64,000 bases of DNA from contig JAPEHQ010000004.1 in assembly GCA_027405735.1 (NCBI GenBank), forward strand, positions 2,480,001 through 2,544,000, read 5' to 3'. How positions within the stretch are numbered: the stretch's first letter is position 1; each line of letters starts with the position of its first letter. Made by a program: the position numbers and the translations under genes. Under the pieces are notes generated by a model, which saw nothing but the letters and a program-made list of their open reading frames with translations, made no database searches and was not told the origin of the DNA. This document shows positions 55,380 to 64,000 of this stretch, in pieces. The DNA is from Mucor racemosus (taxonomy: Eukaryota; Mucoromycota; Mucoromycetes; Mucorales; Mucoraceae).

Positions 55380-55875
55380 AGTAAATTTAGTGGACACATG
55401 AAAAAGGGAAATTCAATTTAACGGGCACTTTTGACTTTCCCAATTCTGGTCAAGGAATTTCATTACTTCTATTTGCCACTATTTCGATATAGTAAATTAG
55501 TGGAAACGTTTTTTTGACGAGTCCACTAAATTACAAAATCTGAAGATATTAATGGACAAAATAATGCTGAGCTAATAATAAATCGTGTTGAATTTTTGCG
55601 TAATTGTTAAAAAACGTAGAAAAGTAACCAAATCTACTAGTTGTTTTATTTTTAAAACCCAACATTTTACAATTTTATGCGATACTCAACTTTTTTCAGT
55701 AGTAATTGCGCAATGTATTATATTTATGAATGAGTTTTTGAATTGTGTTCAATTGAGGCTCTGGTTTACTTTCTATTTAACGTAAAAAGCTAATTCACTA
55801 TAATAACGGAAACCTTGATTTAAGGGGAACTTTTTTATTTCCCACCGTGGTGTTCATTAAATCGAATCATGTCTA
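55380..55875. mobile_element. Possible pogo-like remnant
   Basis: Two segments resemble pogo-like ends: TTCAATTTAACGGGCACTTT near 55,411-55,432 and CTTGATTTAAGGGGAACTTT with CACCGTGGTGTTCATTAAAT near 55,813-55,862. CGATTTAACGG-type ends with an ACCGTGGT core occur in fungal Tc1/pogo elements. The interior (~370 bp) has a 66-codon frame without a transposase motif. Speculative. Confidence 0.35.
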
Positions 55876-55889
55876 CACCTTAGACATTA

Positions 55890-57200
55890 TTAAACAGGTA
55901 TGAATTGGTCGCATTATTATGGTACCTGCCCCTAAATTCATTTTACATCTCACAAAAGACTCAAAAATGTGTAAAATTCACTGCTTTTTACTTTAAAACT
56001 GGGTCCGACTTTTTATTCCTGCTCAACTATTCTGCTTTACTAAATAACACTAAGAAACATTTGCATGATAATGTACCTGAGATGTTCAACTTTGATCCAA
56101 AAACGCGTTTCCGGGAATATCCTACTTTTTGCACTTGTTATAGCTTTTTCAGTGCTAATGTTTCAGATTTTTACATGTATTTTACTGCGAAAAATCAAAA
56201 ACTTTAAGCCTTCATATCTTTACCAAATATTAAGCTATGCCAACGCTTTCTAATAATAAAACTTACTTGTTTTGAAGTGCTATATAACATATGTTCGTAT
56301 AAAAAAATTCTGGGCACTTTTTTCATTTCATTTTTTTGACTTTTTTTGTGGTAGATTTCAAAATATTAGCTAAACGGAGCAGCATTGTTTTTACATTTAT
56401 GTCATTGCCCTCGTTAAGCCCTACCAGACCCAATTTAGTTCTTTTCAAAATGTTGATTTTTCGTGGAGATATCCTGAAAAATGTGTACAAGAGAATGCTC
56501 GGCGCCCTCTCGTTTCTAGCTTCCATTTTTCCCTTGTATACCCTCATCCTAAATTCCGAAATGAAAAAAAATTGGACAAAAATCTCGTTTTCTCTATGAA
56601 AAATGTAGCTAGAAAGTTCAGCAATGGCTAGTTCGATAGATACTTTTTTTGTGCATTATTATCATTAATTATATTTGAAATATACTTATAAAGAATGGTA
56701 TAAATTTACAAAAAATCTTTAAAATTTCAATTGCATTTTACGCAAAATTTAATGTAAAACATTTGTCAAACTTTTATTTAAATAGATGCAAAATTTAAAA
56801 CTGTACAAAAACTATTTAGTACGCTAAACCCACTTACTCTGTAGTTCATGAGCTATTGAACGATTTTGTGTTTTTGATCATTTTTCGATCGATTTGATAA
56901 ATCAATCTTGAAACCCAGCCATCATCAGCTTCAAGTTGTAATGTAAACTATTATTTTAATTTTCTCGACGAAAAATTGATATTTTTTGCTGAAACAAAAA
57001 ATGCAGAGTAGCTTTAAGTTGGAATCAACCACGTGAATACAAAAAATTAATACTTCAATTATGGAGTTTAAGTTTTACAGTTAATTTTAGGTCAATCTAC
57101 TTATGTTATTGTTGTTAACCTATTTTATTTTGGGCCAGATAACAAGTAGCCATACATAATAACAAAAGGAACCTGTGATTCAAAATTCAATTTTGAAATG
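55890..57200 (-). repeat. Repeat block E, copy 5
   Basis: Inverted full-length copy not attached to the other blocks. The 74-codon frame is at 56,323-56,547 (-), starting MRVYKGKMEARNERAPS. It includes the outer end (GAATTGGTCGCATTATTATG) missing from copy 4. It carries the unoccupied site of the family 1 LTR found at 37,248. Confidence 0.75.
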
Positions 57201-58124
57201 GCATTTATTTGATATTGGTTAACCCTCCTATTAATTTGTTGCACATTCATTACGAAAGCATCTAAAATTGAAACAACAATATATATTTTTAAATATTATA
57301 TTTATCTAAAATCGTCCCTAAGCCTAGAATACAACACTAGAAAAACAACTTCTCTAACTGGCCTAAAACATTATTATATAAAGATGAACACAGCTTAAAT
57401 TATAATCATCTATTTAATTTCTAATGAGTAAGTTTTTATATTAAGCAACTAGCATCTTGAAATAGCACTTTATTCTTCTGAAAATTATTGCCGATTTGTA
57501 TGAATTTGAGTTCTCATTTTGTCTAAATTACAATTTTGCTTTGTCTCAATATATAATCAATATATGACTACAATTGTCTGAATTTCAAGTGGAAGTGCAG
57601 TAATATCTATCTTTTCTCCACCAAAAATGCAGCTCTAAGTATGGATAAGCACTAAATTTGTAGATATTTAGTTGGGCCATCTTAGAAAAGACTTGAATTT
57701 TGAGTTTTATTTCAAACATAAAACGTTTTGTTCTAAAATAGCAATTTTTTACATAATGGCTTTGTTGATTAATTTACTATTATGTACTTTGTTGCGTATT
57801 TGAGAATTGTAAAAAAAAAAGAGATCATTGAGATAAATTTGCTGTGGGTAATGAAGTAATGACAGTATAGAATATAATTATTGGATGAGGTTTACAAAGT
57901 ATCATATTATATTTTTAATATGTGGTTTTCTTCATTTTGTTCCTGATTTGCCCTGTCTGAGCAAAAAATGTAAGCGTTTCGTTACGTTGGCTAATTTCGT
58001 TACCAGCCTTATTCTCACATTTTGTCTCGGCCTTTTTCAAAACAATCGTCTCAAGAAAAAAAAAATTCATAATCTCGAAAAAATTATAAACCTTACCTAC
58101 ATTTTCCTTGACACTCATCATCTC
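57201..58124. other. Repeat margin and Pus10 promoter
   Basis: 57,201-57,400 continues sequence shared with 50,936-51,260; the rest looks unique. An open frame starting at 57,885 runs in frame into the Pus10 N-terminus, but its first ~80 codons look like translated A+T-rich leader. I therefore start Pus10 at 58,125. Confidence 0.4.
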
Positions 58125-59988
58125 ATGTCAGATATCGTAGAACGAGTGCATCATTTCCTCCTCGAGAGTAGATTGAACAAAGATCAAGCCTTAACGGTAA
58201 AATCAGCATTGACAATTGTCGAGATTCTTGTCTCTGCTAAATGCTGTTTCCGATGCTGTCTTCGTTTCCTTGGCTGTACGAATTTCGGTCTTTATGCCTT
58301 GGAAGAAGCTGTAAAGTATACAAAATTATTCAAGAAAAAAAAAAAAGAGAAAGTTATTTATCATTTCATTTATAGCAATTGCACGATGCGTTTAATCAGC
58401 TTTTGCAGCAAGACCGTCAAATCAACTTTGATGTTACTGATGATACAGTTTGTACAGCTTGTTTAGGTTCAATCCAATTTGCAGATTCCTATGTAGATGA
58501 TGTTTGCGAGCAATTGAAAAAAGAAGACTACAGAACCGATAGTTGTTGTTTAACATGTACATTACCTGTTAGTGTTTTGCTTCGTGATCATTTGCTCAAG
58601 GTACATACCGTTAATACCCTTATGGAAAAATATGCAGATCAAGATTATACACTTGATCTTGTCAAAACTTACAAAGATGTCAATGTGAGGGACCCCAAGG
58701 ATTTCTTTAAATATTTGTTTGGAATGAAATTGAAGGATAAAACTGGACTTCATTTGGATGCAGAGGGTGCATTGTTAATGACTGTGGTGATCAGTCATGA
58801 ATCTACCTCAAAAGATCATTTGTTTTTAGCTGAATTGAAGGAACCTTTATTACACATGAGAACAGTGCGTCAAAAGGTAAAATGCGGATATTAGCGTTAT
58901 GTTTGTAATATGTGTATTGATTATTCAATTAGAAAATCCGAGTAACAGTAGGTGATTCCAGACCTTGTATCATTGAAGCATTAAAAAAATTAGACAACGA
59001 GGAAGCTAAAAGGTTTGATACTGAACTCTTGAATTGTAGTCTTTTTTTTTTTCTGACAATTTTTGGTAGTTTTACTTCTATTCCTCCAGTTGCACCTACG
59101 GAAAAGGCTAAATTTGGATCAGTTACTTTATTACATGCTTCATCTCATGTTGGTGGACGCTACCTTAAGTTTTCTAGGGAATATAGTCAAACACCTTGGG
59201 TCATTAAAGGCCGAAAATTAGCAGAATATTCAGTGTCTGATTGCTTTGCTGAAATCATTCGTAAATACCATCGTGCTGATGATACTAAATTCGTAACAGC
59301 AGGCCGCGAAGATGCCAATGTGCGCATGTTGGGAACTGGTAGACCATTTTATTTAGAGATTATCAACCCTAGAACACCTCGTTTAACAGATAAAGAGTAT
59401 AAACAAATTGAGGAAGAAATCAACAATCAACCAATTCATAAAGAGAATGTGCAAGTACGACATTTAGGATATATTAAACCCAAATATACCAGTATTATAA
59501 AGGAAGGAGAAGAAACCAAGACCAAAAGATACAGAGCTCTTGTATGGCTTTCTGAACCATTGACTGATCAATTGATTGAACGCATTAATAAAATTGGATC
59601 AACAGCATTTACTATTCAACAAAAGACACCTGTGCGTGTATTTCAAAGAAGATCAGCTGCAATTCGTCCTAAAATCATACATACATCAACCATTGCTAGA
59701 TTAAATCAAGATGCGGATTTGAATAGCCCTGAAGCTCGTTATGGTGTGTTGAAATTACATACCCAAGCAGGTACTTATATCAAAGAGTATGTGCATGGCG
59801 ATCTTGGTAGAACATTACCCAATTTAGCCTCTGTTGGCAGTATTCACTCTGCTGATTTATTGGAATTGGATGTGATGGATGTTGATTTAGTGTGGCCCCC
59901 TCAACCAGATATCAAATTAGAAGATGAAGAAGTGTCCAACGATGTATCAAATGAAAACAATAAGCGTCCTTTATCGAATGTAGAATAA
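58125..59988 (+). CDS. PUS10: tRNA pseudouridine synthase Pus10
   Basis: Four exons: 58125-58310, 58376-58876, 58933-59012, 59070-59988, giving 561 aa. Pus10 makes pseudouridine at positions 54/55 of the tRNA T-arm in archaea and many eukaryotes; yeast lacks it. Seen: N-terminal CxxC pairs (AKCCFRCCLRFLGC and TVCTACLGS) that would bind zinc, and a THUMP-like middle region. The catalytic domain has HVGGRYLKFSREYSQTPW, the catalytic aspartate in AGREDANVRMLGTGRPF (Asp337), EIINPR, and a late GTYIKEYVHGDLGRTLPN. LLELDVMDVDLVWP precedes an acidic tail. Start chosen at MSDIVERVHHFLL, which aligns with the family's first helix. It is followed in tandem by Atp11 after 538 bp. Confidence 0.93.
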
Positions 59989-60526
59989 AATAGTAATAAA
60001 ATGTAATTTCTCTCTATTGATTGCTTTTTTTTTATATCAACTTCTGATGCCATATGCTAAAATTTAATGTCACTTTTTCGAGTGTTTTCAAGAAATATGA
60101 ACAAGCTATTCGTCCATGAACGCTTTTAAACACACTAATGTCTTTAGTTAATATATATCAACTGAAATATGCGTTGATGTACACAATACTAATCTCTTTT
60201 CTAGAGAAATTTGGCTTTTAATACCGACATACGTCGAACAACTTCCCTAACCCCGTCTATTTAAATATTTTTTCAAGCACCCAATAGCTTTATATTTTCA
60301 AAGTATAAGGGTGAATAGACAATTCATAGTTGCCTCTATACGTTACCATTTTTTTTTAGGTATTTTATATTTTGATTGGCAAGAAATACCTCTTCGAGAT
60401 ATGCCATGCTAATCTGATCCACATGAGATAACAGTGAAATTTTGACAAGCCACAACTTTAATCGCTTTACAATTCAATGTATTTGTAGCATGAGCTGTAA
60501 CTTGCGTATATTTATTGATATTGAAC
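59989..60526. other. Intergenic between Pus10 and Atp11
   Basis: 538 bp with no gene or repeat block. Contains the Pus10 3' end and the Atp11 promoter. Confidence 0.45.
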
Positions 60527-61638
60527 ATGATAAGAACTTCCTTCAATAAAATAAAGCCTGCTTCATTTTTTCGTCAAATAAGGCATGCTGAAGTTGTACA
60601 CAGTCCAGCTTCCATCTTATTTGGAGGGCATCATAATAATTGGGGTAATTTTAAGAGCATTAAATGAATTTCACGTATTAATATCCATGAAACAGATAGA
60701 ATTAATCGTATTGCAAATGAAGCTAGTCGAGTAAAAGTTGACTATGATAGCAAATATGCTTTGAAACTAAAATTGGCAGCTGAAAAGTAACAATACAAAA
60801 GTATATAAATTGTGCCTTGAAACTTATTCATTTCAATTAGACGTGGATTATCATCTGTTTATGAGCTCAAAAAGAATGTATTGTCCAAAAAAGTAGACTC
60901 ACAGCAGCAACAGCAAACCCCTAAAAAATCGCATTTACAACCACCATCTCAACCTGTGAATACTAGAAAGGCTGAAATAAAATACGAATCAAATGCCCCT
61001 GTAGGTTTCTTTTAGGAGCAATGAATATTCTGACTCATGTTATATACAGACACTAGATAAAATTGTCAAATTGAATCTATTAGCAAAAGAAACCAAAGAA
61101 TCAATTGCTAAAATCTGGACACAATATCATGTCAACAAAGACGGCATAACAGCAGTGATTCCAATCGATACATATTCCAAAATGTACCAAGTTTCACAAA
61201 AATATCCTTTGGTAAGCATAATACAATCTGTCTAAAATTTAACATTGATTTTATCTACTGTAGTTTATCTTGCCAATGCCTCGAGACACTGGTCTCGAAT
61301 TCTTCTTTCTTCAGTTTCAGTCTCATCAATGCAACATCACATCACTACTTGAATATAAAACCAAGGGCGAAAAGGCTAGACCCTTCTTGACGATTACTCA
61401 TTTTCCAGAATTGGCAGATACAAAAGGCATTGTTTTAATGAGGGGCGAAATAAATGATAATCCCAAAAAGATGATTTCCACTGCAAATGCGCAATTTCTA
61501 GCATTTGCTGTACAGCAATTTTACTCTACGAGTAATCCTAAAACAGTAAAATTAGTTGAAATATTCAATACATCACCCGAGGAATTTAATTATCAGGATT
61601 TGATCAAAGAAATGGAAGATATCATCCCACTACGCTAA
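60527..61638 (+). CDS. ATP11: F1-ATPase assembly factor Atp11 (ATPAF1), mitochondrial
   Basis: Five exons: 60527-60644, 60696-60786, 60841-61000, 61050-61211, 61264-61638, giving 301 aa. Atp11 binds free F1 beta subunit in the mitochondrial matrix before assembly. Seen: a basic presequence (MIRTSFNKIKPASFFRQIRH), a charged helical region including RGLSSVYELKK, and a poly-Gln/Pro linker. The conserved domain follows: TLDKIVKLNLLAKET, IAKIWTQYHVNKDGITAVIP, FILPMPRDTGLEFFFLQFQS, SLLEYKTKGEKARPFLTITH and GIVLMRGEIN. The C-terminal FNTSPEEFNYQDLIKEMEDI is also conserved. Length is that of fungal Atp11. The start ATG directly precedes the presequence. All five exons are required to restore the family alignment. 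Confidence 0.94.
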
Positions 61639-61781
61639 TTCATGCAATAAAAATAATTGTATGCAAGATAGATTTTTAATTCAGAATAATGATAAATTTG
61701 TTATATAGCTTTTTTATGGATTTTTTGATGATTATTATAGTTTGTTTGTGTAAAGAGAGAAAAGAAAGAAAAATATACAGT
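61639..61781. other. Short convergent 3' intergenic region
   Basis: 143 bp between Atp11 and Rpa43, which converge. No feature. Confidence 0.5.
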
Positions 61782-62671
61782 CTAGAGAGAACCAGTAACG
61801 GTTAAAATATCATTTGCTTCAATAATGCTGTTTAGAAGAGATGGTCGGTTAATATTATGTCAATACATCGAAACAAATGAAAACTTACTCCATAACATTA
61901 AATTCAAGTGTACCATCTTCTCCACCAATACTTGAACCAGTAGCCTTATTAATCCATTCACCATATTGTGTTCTTGTTCGTTCTTCAGCAACAGCTTCTG
62001 TAGTATCCTCATCCTCATTTGCCTCTTCAACAGCTTCCTCAACAGCCTCTTCTTCATTGATCTTCCATTCAAAAGTAGAAGAAGGAATACGAGATTTAGG
62101 GATTGAGGCATTAAAAGTACCATAAATTAAAAGACCAATATGATCCTCTGATTGCAAGTTGATGCGTCCAACTAGTTTTGTACCTCTCTTGGGTTTCCAA
62201 ACAAGAAATTTAACAGTAATAAAGAAATGACAGAAAGGGGAATCATAAAGAATCTTTCCTTTATCAGTAGTAAATTGAACATCGCTGTGTGCAAGAATAA
62301 TGCCATCTACTTCGGGAACATATCTAAAATTAAATATTAGATTCACATTGATCAAAAATGCTGGATATTACATACTTCATTAAAAAGGCATTTAATTGTT
62401 CATTGACACCTTCCATTGTTTTCCCTGACCACATGGGAGCTAAATGAAGGTATAATTTGGCAACCACTTCCGAGAAAGATGTAGCAGCTGCCGGTGTTGT
62501 GGAGCCAACTGAGGAGGCAGGAGAGCTAGGTGCAATGATCTTTGTAATCGACTTGTGCTTCTTCTTATGGCTTTTTTCGGAGCTGTCCTTGTGTTTGCGC
62601 TTCTTTTCCTCGATGGCCATGTTGGTGGTTATTGATATTTTAGTTAAAGATGTTGTAGTTTTTTTCGACAA
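61782..62671 (-). CDS. RPA43: RNA polymerase I subunit Rpa43 (A43)
   Basis: Three exons: 62376-62671, 61889-62323, 61782-61827, giving 258 aa. A43 pairs with A14 to form the stalk of RNA polymerase I and contacts Rrn3 during rRNA transcription. Seen: a Lys/Ser-rich N-terminus (EEKKRKHKDSSEKSHKKKHK), then the Rpb7-like core. Core motifs are VVAKLYLHLAPMWSGKTMEG, NEQLNAFLMKYVPEVDGIIL and AHSDVQF. The OB-fold part has FLVWKPKRGTKLVGRINLQS, EDHIGLLIYGTFNASIPKSR and an FEWKIN region. An acidic linker (EEEAVEEAVEEANEDEDTT) and a short last exon ending ILTVTGSL follow. The ATG 17 codons downstream (62,620-62,618) is an alternative start. The upstream one was kept because it is open and in frame. Confidence 0.93.
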
Positions 62672-64000
62672 GAGTAAAATTTGTTAGTTTGAAGGGATCA
62701 ATGTGACTATAAATCATACCTTGTGGCTGAGATGTCAAATGAATGTCATTGATACCTAGTAATTAATGCCGCTTTTACCATCAAATACAGCACGATATAA
62801 ACCCTATTTCTCGTGGAATTCATAAATTAGCATATTTAAAATAATCAAATATTATAATAGATAAAAAATCAATAGAAAATTCCTTTACACTGCAATGTGC
62901 AATTGGGAATATCAACTTTTATTGTCATCAAGGAATTAAACTCAGATAGATACACCACATCTTTAAAAGATTGTTTTAAACCCTTATTACAACGATAAGA
63001 ACATTAAATTTAATGAAATGATTAGAAAACATGCATTATTAATTGATTTGGTTTTTTTTCTATTAAAAGTGGTTTGGAAATGACGAAAATCGGCTCCATA
63101 GACGTCTAAAGTAGTCTTAAACGGTATGGGAGACTCGACGAAAAATCAGTTAAAAATCTCTCATTTCGAATTATAAACACTATTTGAGTGATTCGTTTTG
63201 TCAATATTATTTATTGTAGTCTCTAGAATGTTTACATTTGTAAGTAACAACAATATTCATCCTTATAATCTAATAAAACGTACAACAAAATACCAATGTT
63301 TCACTAAAACTCAAACTTTAAAGTGCGCATTTTCTATGAATACAAGATCTTGTCGATGCTGGCAAGTATACCAAATTATTACTCTTGTTCTATAGATACT
63401 TTATATCACAAATCTAGAGATATTTCAAATTTTTGCATTTTTCATTTTTTGACGAGGTACCATAAGGATAAAATTGCGTTTTGGACAAATTTGAATGTTA
63501 CACCCAAAAAACGAGACTTTTTACTATGGTGAATATTATAATGAAATAACCACAAAAACTCATTGCATCATATGCAAATGTTTATTTTCATTTTGTGTAA
63601 CGAACATTTTGCCCTTTCGTCCAAAAACCGTATTTTTAATTATTTATATATTCATAGATATTTTATACTAAAAATTATTTATCAAAAAATACAGACGTAT
63701 AGAGCATTAAAAATAACGCCATATTTATATGCAACAGTAGGCTTACCAATTTGAAGTTTTTGACTGAAAAAACTCTTTAAAGGTTACTTTTTTTCTAGAA
63801 TTCAAATTTTTTTCGAAAAATGAGCAGGTGCGATTGAACCTTTTCAAACGCCGCCTATCCCTTTTTTGCACTACAAAATGGTGCTTTTGCATGATGATTA
63901 AACGCTTTTAAAAGAAACAATTCATGAAATTCAGGAGTAAACAAAAGGCGATTATGTTAATTATGACTAAATACTTTGTTTTTTATTTTTTTTTTACTAC
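62672..64000. other. Right-edge region without a recognised gene
   Basis: 1.3 kb, A+T-rich. The Rpa43 promoter occupies the first few hundred bases. Short open frames (63,198-63,395; 63,323-63,532; 63,563-63,754) lack motifs. The style of sequence (GGACAAATTTGAATG, CGAGACTTTTTACTATGG) resembles decayed repeat, but I found no copy within the window. Confidence 0.35.

Noticed and set aside
57885..58124. In-frame upstream extension of Pus10
   Set aside because: The extension is a low-complexity Phe/Lys/Asn-rich sequence without family similarity. The ATG at 58,125 aligns with the start of the conserved domain.
1..64000. tRNA, rRNA or other structured RNA genes
   Set aside because: I looked for T-loop (GGTTCRANTCC) patterns with matching D-arms and for rRNA-like G+C-rich stretches and found none convincing. 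A tRNAscan/Infernal run would be decisive.

Overview
The window looks like nuclear DNA of an early-diverging fungus, most likely Mucoromycota (Mucorales or a relative). It is strongly A+T-rich. The genes carry many short introns (about 45-160 bp) with GTAAGT/GTATGT-type donors. They are ordinary fungal housekeeping genes, plus a GPI-type chitin deacetylase that would fit a chitosan-rich wall. The genus cannot be fixed from the sequence alone.

Layout. 1-5.3 kb: N-terminus of a CaMKK/Ssp1-like kinase (-), a six-exon Cut8/Sts1 proteasome tether (-) and a branched-chain aminotransferase (+). 5.3-16.3 kb: gene-free repeat land. 16.4-25.1 kb: a dense block with a class II histone deacetylase carrying an N-terminal Tudor/chromo-barrel-like domain (+), Dre2 (+), PanB (+), mitochondrial IF3 (-) and UDP-GlcNAc pyrophosphorylase (-). 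25.1-39.3 kb: repeats. 39.3-48.4 kb: chitin deacetylase (-), a DGAT2-family acyltransferase (+) and an ADP1-like ABCG transporter with an EGF-like ectodomain (-). 48.4-58.1 kb: repeats. 58.1-62.7 kb: Pus10 (+), Atp11 (+) and RNA polymerase I subunit Rpa43 (-). 62.7-64 kb: no gene seen.

The repeat land is a nested mosaic. Five recurrent blocks (called D, A, T, E and F here) occur in two to five copies. D carries a decayed last WD repeat of a dynein intermediate chain in three places. Two collinear copies of D-A-T-E (about 32.5-38.8 kb, +, and 49.0-54.6 kb, -) form large inverted arms around the deacetylase/DGAT2/ABC gene block. Into these blocks have jumped elements with diagnostic target-site duplications (TSDs): solo LTRs of three families (5 bp), a hAT-type MITE (8 bp), a 70-bp mini-element (7 of 8 bp) and CACTA-like foldback MITEs (3 bp). 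Longer CACTA-ended elements and pogo-like terminal fragments are also present. Several insertions can be read against an unoccupied site in another block copy. No intact transposase or reverse transcriptase was found.

The genes do not form one pathway. Loose themes are mitochondrial or Fe-S biogenesis (IF3, Atp11, PanB with a presequence, Dre2), RNA/ribosome production (Pus10, Rpa43) and wall/lipid metabolism (UDP-GlcNAc pyrophosphorylase, chitin deacetylase, DGAT2). The most unusual gene-level observations are two microexons. A 9-nt exon in the histone deacetylase supplies the zinc-ligand Asp-x-His core, and a 16-nt exon sits in the chitin deacetylase. Exon models were checked by reading frame: every multi-exon model below sums to a multiple of three with a single terminal stop.
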